The translations under genes and the position numbers were made by a program. 64,000 bases of DNA, from contig PDTL01000016.1 of the NCBI GenBank assembly GCA_002748835.1, positions 84,655-148,654 of the forward strand, in the 5' to 3' direction. This DNA comes from Deltaproteobacteria bacterium. Lineage in GTDB: Bacteria; Desulfobacterota; Desulfobacteria; Desulfobacterales; GCA-2748835. The notes under the pieces are model-generated. The model searched no databases. It was not told the DNA's origin and worked only from the letters and a program-made list of their open reading frames with translations. Below are positions 1 to 10,049 of the stretch, one piece after another; the stretch's first letter is position 1; every line of letters starts with the position of its first letter.

Positions 1-1140
1 TCGGTGGTCAACCATGGGATCCCGGATCGGAATGATCGAAGATTCGACAGAGAGTGCAATATAAAACCAGCAAATCCCCAGGCTGACAAGGCCATGTTTT
101 TTACGCACGGCCCAGGCGAGCACCAGCATGGCCAGATGGCCGGCGCCGGCCAGAATCGTCAGCAGATCCAGATTGCCGGATGTTAACCGGTACGCATGTT
201 CAATGGTGAGGCCCGTCGGCCATACCACCATACGAAGATATTCCCAGACCACCTGCCACTGGGTCAGCAGATACCGGATCCGTGAAACGCCCTGTATTTC
301 CCGGGTTCGCACATCCAGAAAGTGAATCAGCGCCTTGACACTGTCGATCTGGTCATTGCGCATTGCCCAGAAAACCAGCACCACGCCTGCGATGCCGGCA
401 ACCAGCAGCAACACCCGAATGACCAGTCCCCACCAGGTGCGATTGAACACAAGCAGTTCAATAAAAAACAGCATGAACGGCAGGCTGGCCGTATTCTGCT
501 TGGACAAAACGCCAAGCAAAGCCGCGGCCATCATGCCGGCATACCAGAGCACACAGCGCAGAAGTGGCAAGGGGTGGGTCAGAGATGAGGGTTCCCACTT
601 TTCTTGTGACCGCATCCGGGCCTGTATGAAACAGTAAATGCTCAGCATGTAGAAACCGGCAGCCACCAGTGTGTAACGCTGGCAGATATAAATGACCGGC
701 TGCGTCTGAACCGGATGCAGAAGGAATATCGCTGCCACCGTAAAGGGAATCACCCTCGCAGACGTGGGTACAGCCGTATGCTGCCGCCGGTACCAGGCCC
801 TTGTAAGGGCAGCGGCAACTAGCCAGGCAATGCCGCCGTTCATGAGGTGAAAGAGTATATTGAGGATATGGTACCCTGCCGGCTCGAGTTTTCCGGCAGC
901 ATAATTCAGGGCAAGGGTCAAATCGACAAGAGGACGGGACGAAAGACTTTTCAGGCTGAGCATTCCGGACAGATCGCGTATGGCGGGATTCCGCTCGATA
1001 ATCCGAAAATCATCAAAAAGAAACGGCACGCTCAGGCTCTGCCCGTAAATCAGCAGTGTCAGAGCCACCAGCACCAGGAAAGAAACCCGGCGTCCGGCAG
1101 CGGTTTGAAACAGCCAGCCAGCCATCTGAGAGTATTTCAT
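1..1140 (-). CDS. TMTC-like polytopic membrane protein (partial, runs off left edge)
   Basis: This partial gene starts at ATG 1140 and reads off the left edge, giving 380 codons with no stop. The translation is very hydrophobic, with many membrane segments. It carries the hallmarks of bacterial homologues of TMTC/DUF1736 proteins: a first extracytoplasmic loop with FLFDD, an RPL...TLALNY...GYHILNILFHL stretch, LHPVQTQPVIYICQR, SKQNTASLPFML, and IIPIRDPMVDHR at the window edge. Family members usually carry TPR repeats at the C terminus, which here would lie outside the window. The fold is that of GT-C glycosyltransferases, so a role in transferring sugar to exported proteins is possible but unproven. 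A Shine-Dalgarno-like AAAGGAG lies 5' of the start. The gene follows the MORN-repeat gene on the same strand, after a hairpin. The family call is firm; substrate and function are unknown. Confidence 0.8.
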   Translation of the reverse strand, partial: MKYSQMAGWLFQTAAGRRVSFLVLVALTLLIYGQSLSVPFLFDDFRIIERNPAIRDLSGMLSLKSLSSRPLVDLTLALNYAAGKLEPAGYHILNILFHLMNGGIAWLVAAALTRAWYRRQHTAVPTSARVIPFTVAAIFLLHPVQTQPVIYICQRYTLVAAGFYMLSIYCFIQARMRSQEKWEPSSLTHPLPLLRCVLWYAGMMAAALLGVLSKQNTASLPFMLFFIELLVFNRTWWGLVIRVLLLVAGIAGVVLVFWAMRNDQIDSVKALIHFLDVRTREIQGVSRIRYLLTQWQVVWEYLRMVVWPTGLTIEHAYRLTSGNLDLLTILAGAGHLAMLVLAWAVRKKHGLVSLGICWFYIALSVESSIIPIRDPMVDHR

Positions 1141-1172
1141 GTTGCGCCTCTGAAAGGAGTTCAGACACAAAC

Positions 1173-1200
1173 GCCGGCAGTCCTGTTCAGGACAGCCGGC
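1173..1200 (-). terminator. Hairpin between MORN gene and TMTC-like gene
   Basis: Two 13-base arms (1173-1185 and 1188-1200) are complementary except for one position and are separated by two bases. The stem is GC-rich and begins with GCCGGC. On the minus strand it follows the MORN gene stop and precedes the TMTC-like start. The 3' flank is only weakly T-rich, so it may be a partial terminator or an RNA-processing/stability element. Confidence 0.45.
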
Positions 1201-1223
1201 GATCGATTGCATACTGTGGGGCG

Positions 1224-1829
1224 TCAATCGGAGGCAGGCCCCACGTATTTCCCTTTTTTGAAAAGCCCCGCCTCAACACGTCCATCCGGATAGATCATGC
1301 GCCCTTTACCGTGGAGCTTGTTCTCCTCAATCTCTCCCTCATAGCGACGCCCGTCCGGGAAGGACACCGTTCCCGTGCCGTTTGGCTGGCCTTTACTGAA
1401 TTCGCCCTCCACGGTCACACCATTGGGGTTGACCATCACCCCCCTGCCGTCCAGCAGCCCGTTCTTGAATTCACCGGTGTACACAGCGCCGCTGTAATAC
1501 TCCAAGCGGCCCTTTCCGTGCCGTTCCCCGTCAACAACATCCCCCTCATACAGCTTTCCCATCGGAAATTTGTTTTCAAAACGCAACCCGTCTTTATACC
1601 GGACGCTGCCCGTGGTAATTCGTTTTCCTTCAGGGTAGGTAAAGACCCCTTTTCCATTGGGGAATCCATTTTTGAATGTTCCCTGATACTCAGTACCATC
1701 CGCCTCAATCATAATGCCAACGCCATCTGAGCAGTTGCCTTTCACACAGTCGGCTGCCATGGACATACCTGTACCCGATAAACCCAGCATCATGGAAACA
1801 ACTGCAATACGCGCCATATACACGTTCAT
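1224..1829 (-). CDS. Secreted MORN-repeat protein
   Basis: The protein has 201 residues: an N-terminal signal peptide (hydrophobic stretch, then SMAADC) and about seven tandem MORN repeats from residue 45 to the end, of the form YEGDVVDGERHGKGRLEYY. MORN repeats form beta-hairpin arrays that often bind lipid or protein surfaces; in bacteria their role is mostly unknown. Export implies a periplasmic or surface location. The cysteine near the cleavage site does not sit in a convincing lipobox. A good ribosome site (CAGGAG) precedes ATG 1829. The gene begins 38 bp after the TonB-receptor stop on the same strand, so it is probably the last gene of that transcript. Its function relative to the receptor is unknown. 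Confidence 0.8.
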   Translation of the reverse strand: MNVYMARIAVVSMMLGLSGTGMSMAADCVKGNCSDGVGIMIEADGTEYQGTFKNGFPNGKGVFTYPEGKRITTGSVRYKDGLRFENKFPMGKLYEGDVVDGERHGKGRLEYYSGAVYTGEFKNGLLDGRGVMVNPNGVTVEGEFSKGQPNGTGTVSFPDGRRYEGEIEENKLHGKGRMIYPDGRVEAGLFKKGKYVGPASD

Positions 1830-1867
1830 TTAATACACTCCTGTACTTTTATTTATCATAACCCCAC

Positions 1868-3964
1868 CTAAAAGCGAAGGTGATAGTTGAACTGAACAGA
1901 CCGGCCATCGCGTTTTGCACGGTAGTAGGTCGCCGGATATTCAAACCCGCGATCAAACAGGTCGTCAATTGATATCACACATGTCCCCTGCCTGTTTTTC
2001 CCCAGCCGGAACCGGAACGACATATCCACCAGCCACACCGGTGAAGAGGCTTCCATAAATGCATCCAGCGCATGAATATGCATCCGCTCGGCGATGTAGC
2101 GCCCCCCGATCCCGATGTCAACCCACTCTGCCAAAGCCCAGTCTGCCCGAAGGCTGGCCAGACCATCCGGGCCGGCATCGTAATCATAATAGAGATCCGC
2201 ATAATGCTTTTCCAGGCTGCCATCCGGCAGAATAAACGAATAATCATTATAGCGATAGGTCTCATCGGGTCCAGTATTTTTCATCAGGGTCAGGTTACCA
2301 CTGAAGGCAAGCCGTGCCATGGGCTGATACGAAAACTCCAGTTCCCCCCCCTGGATCCGCTGGTGATTGGGAAGCGAAAGACCCGCTCCGGCATAGATAT
2401 CCTCCATGACATGGTGATCGATCCGGTTGTCGAACAGGGTCAGCCGTGCCATACCATCGCTGTTTGGACGCCAGGCCGCCTGAACATTCAGGCACTCGAT
2501 TCGTTCCAATGCCGGCAATTGGGTCGCCTCACGCAACTGTCGGGAAAAGGGGGTGCGGTAGGCGGTGCCATACTGCACCTTGAAATTCAGTTTATCATCC
2601 GGCGTCCATAGCAGCCCGGTGGAAAAAGAGGTGTTATCCTCATAACTGTCGTGGCTGTCAAACCGGACCCCTCCCCAGAGGTCCACACTGCCGAACCGAT
2701 GCCGGTATTGACTGAACGCGGAATATAGGGTGTCATCATAATCCACCCGTTCCACCGGTGGCGGAAAATAGGGGCTGTTTTTCAAATAATCGGGCAGATA
2801 ATACTGCCAGATCACGGCATCCTTGATCGTCTTTCCACGACTCGAGATACCAGTTGTCAGCAGACTGCCGCCATTGAACAGGGATCGGTCATATAACAGT
2901 TCCCCATAGACCACCGACTCCCGGGTACGAAACGTATAATCGACAATTCGGTGACGGGTTTTCAGACGGCTGTAGGCCCCCATAAACCGGACCGCCGATA
3001 CCGGGCTCAACTCCCGTCTGGTTTCAAATTTAACCAGCAGATGCGGGGTCTCCTGTTCTTCTTCCCAAGAAATTTCACCTGCGGAGTCCCGGACACCATA
3101 CCGACGGTCCGCATCGGACAGCCGAAACGAGGCACTCAGCCAGTCCCTGTAAGTTAGGCGGCCAGTGACCTCTGCAAACTGTGATGTACCGGGTTCGAAG
3201 GGTGCGACAAAGCGATCCTCTATCCGCACCGGCGCGACACCGTCTCCCCAGAATCCGCCGATCGTGCAGGCCGTATCATCCATCTCCAGCTGCCGGGCAT
3301 ATACCGAGACAAAGGCATCCGTAAACCCGTCAAATGTCCCCCAATTGGCATAGACGCCGGCATCCTCCCGTGACGTCCCATACATGACGCCGGATTCCAC
3401 ACCATCCAAATCCTTTCCGCTCATGGGCACCACATTAACGATGCCCGCAAACGCGTCCGCTCCCCACAGCACGGATCCGGGCCCGCGGATCACCTCGATA
3501 CGTTTTACCGCATTCAGGTTCAGTTCTGCGTCCAGTGGGTGAAAGGATTTTGTCGTGTCCGAATCCACCGGCACCGTATCATACAAAAAGAGCACCGAGT
3601 CAGGGATGCCTCTCAGGTAGGGTTGTTGTCCCCACTCCTTGGGCGCCATATAAAATCCCGGGAGACGGTCCAGCACATCGCTGAGGGCATCTGCCCCCCA
3701 TTTTGTAAAGGTTTCCCGCGTGACCACCTGAGCCACAGCCGGTGCTTCCCAGGCACTCTCCTCGCGACGGGACGCAATGGAGAGCACGTGGAGATCCTCT
3801 CCCACAAACATGAGCAGGGTTGAATCTCCACTGCCGGACATCTCTTGTCCGCTTACCGGGCAGACCCTTCCGCTGACAGACAGATACGCCAGACACAGAA
3901 GACAGATAACCCCATACAGGCATTTTTTCAGACTGCGCATCATCCTGACTCCGGATTTGCTCAT
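1868..3964 (-). CDS. TonB-dependent outer-membrane receptor
   Basis: This is an outer-membrane beta-barrel importer of the siderophore/vitamin receptor class. The preferred start is ATG 3964 (698 aa); a TTG at 3988 would add eight residues and overlap the upstream stop. A signal peptide (LKKCLYGVICLLCLAYLS) is followed by the plug domain: APAVAQVVTRETF, then YLRGIPDSVLFLYD and VKRIEVIRGPGSVLWGADAF, which is the classic plug core. The remainder is a beta-barrel ending in a terminal phenylalanine (NYHLRF), the usual outer-membrane assembly signal. The ligand cannot be read from sequence. The gene directly follows a sigma-54 response regulator and lies in a set with a histidine kinase and an ABC_sub_bind protein, suggesting that ligand sensing controls it or its partners. 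Confidence 0.9.
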   Translation of the reverse strand: MSKSGVRMMRSLKKCLYGVICLLCLAYLSVSGRVCPVSGQEMSGSGDSTLLMFVGEDLHVLSIASRREESAWEAPAVAQVVTRETFTKWGADALSDVLDRLPGFYMAPKEWGQQPYLRGIPDSVLFLYDTVPVDSDTTKSFHPLDAELNLNAVKRIEVIRGPGSVLWGADAFAGIVNVVPMSGKDLDGVESGVMYGTSREDAGVYANWGTFDGFTDAFVSVYARQLEMDDTACTIGGFWGDGVAPVRIEDRFVAPFEPGTSQFAEVTGRLTYRDWLSASFRLSDADRRYGVRDSAGEISWEEEQETPHLLVKFETRRELSPVSAVRFMGAYSRLKTRHRIVDYTFRTRESVVYGELLYDRSLFNGGSLLTTGISSRGKTIKDAVIWQYYLPDYLKNSPYFPPPVERVDYDDTLYSAFSQYRHRFGSVDLWGGVRFDSHDSYEDNTSFSTGLLWTPDDKLNFKVQYGTAYRTPFSRQLREATQLPALERIECLNVQAAWRPNSDGMARLTLFDNRIDHHVMEDIYAGAGLSLPNHQRIQGGELEFSYQPMARLAFSGNLTLMKNTGPDETYRYNDYSFILPDGSLEKHYADLYYDYDAGPDGLASLRADWALAEWVDIGIGGRYIAERMHIHALDAFMEASSPVWLVDMSFRFRLGKNRQGTCVISIDDLFDRGFEYPATYYRAKRDGRSVQFNYHLRF

Positions 3965-3977
3965 GATGTTTTTTTTC

Positions 3978-5330
3978 TCATGATTCAAACGCCCCCTTCA
4001 GCAATACCCGGAACTTGGCCCGTGTCACACCGAGCAGCCTGGCTGCTGAGGCCTGGTTGTTCCCTGCCAGTGTCATAGCCTGACGAACCAAATCTTTCTG
4101 CAGGCCTTCAAGGGAGATGCCTTCTGCCGGCAGCCGAAACCGCCCGTCGGCCGCCTCGCAGACAGGGTTGGCAGGGGACAAAAACGAAAGCGTGCCTGCC
4201 GAAATTTCACCGGCGTCCGCGTCCAGAATAAAGGCCCGCTCAATGACGTTGGCCAGTTCCCGGACATTCCCTGGCCAGTCATAGGCCTGAAGCATCTCAA
4301 GCCCGCGACGCGATATCCCCATGCTCCGGTTGCCGGAAAGCCGCTCGAGAAAATATCCGGCCAGGATTTCGATGTCATCCTTCCGGTCCCTGAGCGGTGC
4401 GGGCTGGATGGGAAACACATTAATCCGGAAAAACAAATCCTGACGAAAGGCGTTCTCACGCACCTGCTGTTCCAGATCATGGTTGGTGGCACAAATCACG
4501 CGCACATCCACGGGCATCTCTTCATGCCCTCCGACCCGCTGAATTTTCTTTTCCTGAAGTGCGCGAAGCAGCTTGGCCTGCGCCTCCAGGGGAAGGTCTC
4601 CGATCTCATCTAAAAACAGCGTGCCGCCGGCGGCAAACTCGAATTTTCCCAAGGTCCGTTTTTCCGCCCCGGTAAACGCGCCCTTCTCATAACCGAACAG
4701 CTCCGATTCCACCAGAGACGGAGAAATGGCAGCACAGTTCACCGGGACAAAGCGTCCCCCGGAACGTCGGCTGTTCTCATGGATATAGGCGGCCAGCACT
4801 TCTTTACCGGTCCCGGACTCCCCTGTAATCAGGACGGCTGAATCAGTGGGCGCCACCTTGTCTGCAAGAGACATCACCCCGGCCATCTGTTTAGACGCAT
4901 ACACAACACGGGACAACGGCCGTCTTTTCGCCAGAGCCGACCGCATCTCCCGATTTTCCGTCAGCAGCTTTGACAGATTCAGGGTCCGGGTCACTGTCAG
5001 CAATACACGATCCTCTTCAAACGGTTTGGTGATATAGTCTGCGGCACCGTTCCGCATCATTTCCACGGCAGACTCAACAGTGGCAAAAGCGGTGATGAAG
5101 ACCACCGGGCAGATCATCTCTTGGGCCCTCATGGCGCTGAGCAGCGCATGCCCGTCCATTCTCGGCATCTTGATATCGCTGATCACCATGTCATACTCGG
5201 CATCCTTCAGCCGTTCCAGGGCCGCCAGGCCATCACCGGCCTGATCCACCGCATACCCGCCGCTCTGAAGCATCAGCGAAAGCAGGTGACGGATCCGTTC
5301 TTCATCATCCACAATGAGTATGCGTGCCAT
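3978..5330 (-). CDS. Sigma-54-dependent response regulator (NtrC/ZraR class)
   Basis: This 450-residue NtrC-family regulator activates RNA polymerase containing sigma-54. The order is a receiver domain (1-120, phospho-acceptor Asp52 in [10 protein letters not shown], conserved Lys in TKPF), an AAA+ domain with Walker A GESGTGKE (170-177), the sigma-54 contact loop GAFTGA (217-222) and Walker B FLDEIGD (239-245), and a C-terminal Fis-type helix-turn-helix ([21 protein letters not shown]). All catalytic motifs are intact. The gene lies 20 bp downstream of the histidine-kinase gene, its cognate partner by position. The TonB-receptor gene begins at, or overlaps, its stop codon. Its target promoters were not identified. 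Confidence 0.93.
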   Translation of the reverse strand: MARILIVDDEERIRHLLSLMLQSGGYAVDQAGDGLAALERLKDAEYDMVISDIKMPRMDGHALLSAMRAQEMICPVVFITAFATVESAVEMMRNGAADYITKPFEEDRVLLTVTRTLNLSKLLTENREMRSALAKRRPLSRVVYASKQMAGVMSLADKVAPTDSAVLITGESGTGKEVLAAYIHENSRRSGGRFVPVNCAAISPSLVESELFGYEKGAFTGAEKRTLGKFEFAAGGTLFLDEIGDLPLEAQAKLLRALQEKKIQRVGGHEEMPVDVRVICATNHDLEQQVRENAFRQDLFFRINVFPIQPAPLRDRKDDIEILAGYFLERLSGNRSMGISRRGLEMLQAYDWPGNVRELANVIERAFILDADAGEISAGTLSFLSPANPVCEAADGRFRLPAEGISLEGLQKDLVRQAMTLAGNNQASAARLLGVTRAKFRVLLKGAFES

Positions 5331-5350
5331 TCATAACTCCAACGTTCAGG

Positions 5351-6790
5351 TTATACGGCCGGCCGATCCATACGGGAGCGCTCAGTTTTATCGTCCCCAC
5401 GCCCCGGGCTCGTTCCCGGGATGGCGATCCGGAACACCGCCCCTTGTTCAGCATGATTTTCTGCTGATACCGAGCCCCCATGGGCTGTTATCACCTGGTA
5501 GGTGAATGCCAACCCCAGTCCGGTACCTTTGGCGCGTGTGGTGAAAAAGGGTTCGAACAGCTTGCGCTCGTTACCTTTCGTGATACCCGGCCCCCGATCC
5601 CGGATATCCGCATACCACCAGTTCCCGGACACGGTTGTGGAAATCTCGATAGGATCTCCTGCCGCACTGACCTCAAACGCGTTTTTCAAAATATTCACAA
5701 TGGCCCGATTGAGCAGATCTCCGTCTGCCTGGGCCATAAACGGCTTCTGCATCACACGAGCCATCAGCACCGCCTCCCCCCACTCATTCTGAAGCGTGTA
5801 CCGCTCAGCGATTTCCGCCATCAGGCCATTCAAATCCGTGGGCCGGAACCTCGGTTTTGCCGGTCGGGAGAACAGAAGGAAATCTTCGATCAGCCGGTTC
5901 AGGCGTATCAATTCATCCTCAACATACCCCACCAGCACATGATCCGGGGAAATTTCCAGTTCTTTTCGTAAGAGATCAAACGAACTTTTGATAATGCCCA
6001 GGGGATTTTTCACTTCATGGGCGATCATCATGGAAAATTTTCCCAACTCAGCCAGGGATCGATGCCTGCCCATCATCAGGTGCGCTTCCCGCAGGGCATT
6101 CTGGCTGGCGGCAAGCGAATCAAGCATCCCATTAAAGGCCAGGGCCAGTTCCCGTGTCTCGGGCAGCCGCCCGACCGGAGCCCGATGTTCCCAGTCCCCG
6201 TAAGACACTTCCCGCGCCACACGCGCAAGATGGGTGACCGGTGCAACCATGGAACGGGAGATAAAGTAGAAACAGACGCAGGCAATCCCCGCCATGCCGG
6301 CAGACAGCCAGGCAAACCGTTTTTTCAATGAATCGACCAGCTGATTGATCCCTGTCAACGAGTAGGCCACCCGCACCCGCCCGATGATCTGTGAGCCGGG
6401 CTCATGGTTTCCCAACCGGAACGCGCTGGTTTCATCCATCAGCTCGCGCATGAGTACCGATGCTTCAACCACTGCCAGCGACCCGTCGCTTTTGCGGGCC
6501 TCATCTGCCAGCACCTGACCGTCTCGGTCATAAATCGTCACCCGAACCACATCCTGCTGGGACATGAGGTTCTCAGCCAGTTTCGTCAGCTCTCCTGTGG
6601 CGTTGATCAAAATACCCAGTTCAGCATTTAATGCGAGGTAACGGGTAATAAAGGTCATTCGTTCATCAAACCGGGACCGGACAAATTCGTGAATAAAACT
6701 TCCCCCCACATACCCCAGGGTAGCGGCGGTTGCACCAATCAGAAGGACGGCAGCCAGGAGCAGGCGAATATGAATTCCAAATCTTTTCAT
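5351..6790 (-). CDS. Membrane HAMP sensor histidine kinase
   Basis: The start chosen is ATG 6790 (479 aa), preceded by GGGAGGAA, rather than the longer frame starting at 6829. The protein has an N-terminal membrane helix (LLLAAVLLIGATAATLGYV) and an extracytoplasmic sensor region of about 140 residues. A second membrane helix leads into a HAMP domain (VAPVTHLARVAREVSYGDW). The HisKA dimerisation helix carries the phospho-accepting His in IAHEVKNPLG, and the HATPase_c domain has DRGPGI and GTGLGLAF boxes. All motifs are intact. The gene starts 4 bp after the ABC_sub_bind gene and precedes the sigma-54 response regulator, forming a two-component pair. The likely arrangement, by inference, is that the periplasmic binding protein presents ligand to the sensor region. 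Confidence 0.92.
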   Translation of the reverse strand: MKRFGIHIRLLLAAVLLIGATAATLGYVGGSFIHEFVRSRFDERMTFITRYLALNAELGILINATGELTKLAENLMSQQDVVRVTIYDRDGQVLADEARKSDGSLAVVEASVLMRELMDETSAFRLGNHEPGSQIIGRVRVAYSLTGINQLVDSLKKRFAWLSAGMAGIACVCFYFISRSMVAPVTHLARVAREVSYGDWEHRAPVGRLPETRELALAFNGMLDSLAASQNALREAHLMMGRHRSLAELGKFSMMIAHEVKNPLGIIKSSFDLLRKELEISPDHVLVGYVEDELIRLNRLIEDFLLFSRPAKPRFRPTDLNGLMAEIAERYTLQNEWGEAVLMARVMQKPFMAQADGDLLNRAIVNILKNAFEVSAAGDPIEISTTVSGNWWYADIRDRGPGITKGNERKLFEPFFTTRAKGTGLGLAFTYQVITAHGGSVSAENHAEQGAVFRIAIPGTSPGRGDDKTERSRMDRPAV

Positions 6791-6794
6791 GCCG

Positions 6795-7742
6795 TCATTC
6801 CTCCCACCCCTCAGGGCCCCTATCGGCACGGCCGGACAGAATCCGTTCCTTCACGCGGCGGTTGACCACTGCGAAAAACTCCGGATCCTCCCGGCCGCAT
6901 GGGGCCCCGTTGAGGCGGGAAAGGGTCAGCGTACCCGCCTGCCGGCCCAGGCGTTCATAGTCAAACTGAAACGATAGCAGAGCGCCGGCGTCATAAAAAA
7001 AACGGTTATACCCCACCACCCCCCGGTTCCGGATCAGCGCTTCCTTGATCACAAACTGAACAATCCGCTCGGAAATAACCGTGGCATCTGGAATCATCCA
7101 GACACCGTCCACCTGTTGCCAGTGGGCGCTTAGCATCGCCGGAATATCTTTTTTGCTCTGCACAGACAACGGAACCAGGGTGAGTCCGGCGTCACTGGCT
7201 GCTGACGCGGCCTGGCTGAAAAACGCCGTATTACGATCCGGATCAAAGAGCAGTCCCCATCGGGAAAACCCGGTAAGCTCATTTCGGATCACCGCCACCT
7301 GACGGGATACCGGAATCCGAAGGGGAATGCCGCAAGCGACCCCGCCCTCGCCAATCTGCTCCGGATTCAGCACCATGGCATACACGGTCACACCCGCATA
7401 CCCAGCTTCATGTGTTTTGATAAACTCAAGCGATTCAGGGCCAATACCGACCCACGCGGCGCTGTTTACGGAACAGATTTCGTCCAGAAGGGTCGGCACG
7501 CCTTTTTCCGGAATCTCGTCCAGAAAATAGTGGCGAACGTCATTGGGAGAGGTCTCCGAGATCACCTGAGAAAGCCCTGAGAGCGCCTCTATATAGGGTT
7601 TGATGCGTTTGGCCACCAGAACATGCACCTGTGCGCGCTCGCCCCCCAGGCTTGCGGGCACACCCCATCCCACGCGTGTACACAGCATCACCATGCACCA
7701 GCAAATCAGACGGATCAGGTGTATCGGTCTCGTCACCCCCAC
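6795..7742 (-). CDS. ABC_sub_bind family periplasmic binding protein
   Basis: This is a 315-residue exported protein with a hydrophobic N-terminal signal. The body resembles the ABC_sub_bind (DUF534/TrpX-like) family, for example VVGYNRFFYDAGALLSFQFDYERLGRQAG near the C terminus, which corresponds to the family's conserved DYxxxGRQ region. Canonical members bind amino acids or related small ligands for ABC importers. No permease or ATPase gene accompanies this one; its neighbours are a histidine kinase, a response regulator and a TonB receptor. It is therefore more likely a ligand-sensing accessory than a transporter component. It starts at GTG 7742 after GGGGG, 44 bp downstream of gspD, and a second GTG at 7736 is possible. 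The ligand is unknown. Confidence 0.8.
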   Translation of the reverse strand: MGVTRPIHLIRLICWCMVMLCTRVGWGVPASLGGERAQVHVLVAKRIKPYIEALSGLSQVISETSPNDVRHYFLDEIPEKGVPTLLDEICSVNSAAWVGIGPESLEFIKTHEAGYAGVTVYAMVLNPEQIGEGGVACGIPLRIPVSRQVAVIRNELTGFSRWGLLFDPDRNTAFFSQAASAASDAGLTLVPLSVQSKKDIPAMLSAHWQQVDGVWMIPDATVISERIVQFVIKEALIRNRGVVGYNRFFYDAGALLSFQFDYERLGRQAGTLTLSRLNGAPCGREDPEFFAVVNRRVKERILSGRADRGPEGWEE

Positions 7743-7786
7743 GCGGTACCCCCGGTAACGGCCTCCAGTCGGCCAATCTTAGCCGG

Positions 7787-10048
7787 TTAAGGCGTTTCCG
7801 CCGTAGATGCGCCACCCGTGCTCAACGGGGTTACGGATTTCGGGAACACGGTCCCCACGCGATCCGAAAACTCCCGGGTCACATCATCCACATCATCCAG
7901 ATTCACAATCACTTTGGGCCGAATCAGAATAATCAGCTCGGTTTTTGCCGTTGTCCTGGAATTTTTGCCAAAAAAGAATCCGAAAAACGGAATCCGGCTC
8001 AAAAAGGGAACCCCCAGATCCGACACCTCATCCGAATCGCTCATCATCCCGCCAATCACAATGGTCTGCCCGTCTTTTACGGTCAATGTGGTCGACACAT
8101 TCCGGGAACTGAACGAGGGATAGGATTTGCCTGCCACCATCACACTCCCGGCCGAATCGCTGACCTCCTGGCTGATATCCATGCTGACCATACCCCGTTC
8201 GTTGATATGCGGGGTCACGGAAAGGATTACCCCGGTATCCCGGTACTGAATATTGGTTTCCAGCACATCGCTATTGTCTTTGTCATACCGGTATTCCGAG
8301 CTTGCCACGGGGATCTCCGTGGACACGTTGATCTTGGCTTCCTTGTTGTCGGATGCCAGCAGTTTGGGCGAGGAAAGAATATTCACCTGTTTGTTCTGGG
8401 CAAAGGCGGACAGATCCGCATCCAGGTTATCTGAAATACCGATTTTATACGTCACCCCCGCTTCTCCCACTTTGGCGGTAATAATGCCATCTCCGTCTTT
8501 CGACTCACTGTCATATTCCCATTCCACGCCCAGATTGCTGGCATCATCCAGACGGATATCAGCGATGATCACTTCGATGAGTACCTGCCGGGGCATGACA
8601 TCGATCCGGTTGAGGATGCGCTCCACAATTTTGTAATCAGATGGCGTTGCTTCGACGATCAGCACGTTCCGGATGGTATCCGGGGTGATGCGGATCTCCC
8701 CTTTCAATGTGGATGCACCGGATATGCTCGAGATATTGCCCCCACCCACCTGCTGGGTCTTGCGTGCCTTCTTTTCCTTGGGAAACAGCTTGGGTTTTGC
8801 GGCATCCCCGCCGGCTTTCTTGGGGGGGTCTGCAGCCGCCCGTTTGGATGTTTTTTTTTCCGCTTTGCTGTTTTTCGTAAACACATTGGTCAGAAGATCG
8901 CTCAGTTCACTGGCCTCACCGTTTTTCACAGAATAGACGTAAATCCGGGGTTCGGTCCGACCAAGATTTTGGTCCAGTTCCTTGACCAGGGTATCCACGA
9001 GCCTGAAGTGGTCCGCATTTCCGCCCAATACCAGAATCGTGTTGATCCGGGTGATGGGGATAAACTGGATGGCCGCGGTTTTCACCCCTTCCATGGCATA
9101 GATTTTTGCCAGAATTTTAGCGGTCTCTTCCGCTTCCGCAGCGGCCAACGGATAAAACTTGTAATTGAGGTTCTGGAACACATCCACATCAAACACCGAT
9201 ACCAGTTTCAGAATTTTCTGAATGCTATGCCAGGTATCCACCACCACCAGGGTTCGACTTCCCTCATGGGCGATAAGACTCCCGGTTTCGGATGCAAACG
9301 GGGTGATCAATTTGGTCATCTCCTGGGGAGAAACATATTTGAGCGGAATGAGCTGAATCATAAATCCCCGTTTGGCCTCTCCCTTGAGCGTCCCCCTGCC
9401 CAGACGTGCGGACAGGGGCATACGGGTTGCGGACTTGGCCTGCACAATCCGGTACAGTTCGCCATCCCGGACCAGTGCCAGTTTATTGGCCTCCAGAATC
9501 TGGACAAAGACCCCGAACAACTCCGATGGAGGGATCTTTTCTGCAGTCTGGATCGTCACACGACCTGAAATCGGTTTATCTATCAGATAGTTAATCCCCA
9601 GCATATCGGCAATGGTCCGCACCACATCGTGCAGGTCTGCCTGGTCAAAATTCAGAACCAGCCCATCCCCTTTGGCAGCGGCTTTCGCGCGCGGCATGCC
9701 TGCGGACGGGTCGTACAGTTCTCTATTTTCCGTTACCGCTTTCCGGCGCCACTTGTCAGGGCGGCTCACCGGCTTTGGCGGTGTATCCACGGTTACGGCG
9801 GCATCTGTCGTACGCACCTGTTTCGGGGGCACGGGCAACGGTTCAGGGGCCGCAGATTTTTTTTCGGCCGGCAGCGCCGCTTCCGGTTGCACCGCGTCTG
9901 ATTCCGCTACCTGCTCCGGGTGCACCGTTTCTGCTGTCTTATCGGGAATCCGTGTACCAAGGGTCGCACAGCCGCTACAGGTAAGCATCAGCCCCAGCAG
10001 CATACAAAAAACAAGTCTTCTACCACATCTCATCCGTTTCATGCCCAC
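7787..10048 (-). CDS. gspD: Type II secretion secretin GspD
   Basis: This is the outer-membrane channel of the type II secretion system, 753 aa. The N terminus is a signal sequence with a possible lipobox (LTCSGC). A low-complexity Pro/Ala linker follows, then the N0 domain (LNFDQADLHDVVRTIADMLGIN) and N1-N3 domains rich in VxVxxxH-type strands. A Lys-rich insert lies within the last N domain, around residues 385-425 (KKTSKRAAADPPKKAGGDA). The secretin core ends in VIGGMMSD...GVPFLSRIPFFGFFFG and TELIILIRPKVI, which are diagnostic. The start is GTG 10048; ATG 10042 is an alternative. It is the last T2SS gene of the operon, one base after gspC. Confidence 0.95.
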   Translation of the reverse strand: MGMKRMRCGRRLVFCMLLGLMLTCSGCATLGTRIPDKTAETVHPEQVAESDAVQPEAALPAEKKSAAPEPLPVPPKQVRTTDAAVTVDTPPKPVSRPDKWRRKAVTENRELYDPSAGMPRAKAAAKGDGLVLNFDQADLHDVVRTIADMLGINYLIDKPISGRVTIQTAEKIPPSELFGVFVQILEANKLALVRDGELYRIVQAKSATRMPLSARLGRGTLKGEAKRGFMIQLIPLKYVSPQEMTKLITPFASETGSLIAHEGSRTLVVVDTWHSIQKILKLVSVFDVDVFQNLNYKFYPLAAAEAEETAKILAKIYAMEGVKTAAIQFIPITRINTILVLGGNADHFRLVDTLVKELDQNLGRTEPRIYVYSVKNGEASELSDLLTNVFTKNSKAEKKTSKRAAADPPKKAGGDAAKPKLFPKEKKARKTQQVGGGNISSISGASTLKGEIRITPDTIRNVLIVEATPSDYKIVERILNRIDVMPRQVLIEVIIADIRLDDASNLGVEWEYDSESKDGDGIITAKVGEAGVTYKIGISDNLDADLSAFAQNKQVNILSSPKLLASDNKEAKINVSTEIPVASSEYRYDKDNSDVLETNIQYRDTGVILSVTPHINERGMVSMDISQEVSDSAGSVMVAGKSYPSFSSRNVSTTLTVKDGQTIVIGGMMSDSDEVSDLGVPFLSRIPFFGFFFGKNSRTTAKTELIILIRPKVIVNLDDVDDVTREFSDRVGTVFPKSVTPLSTGGASTAETP

Positions 10049-10049
10049 G

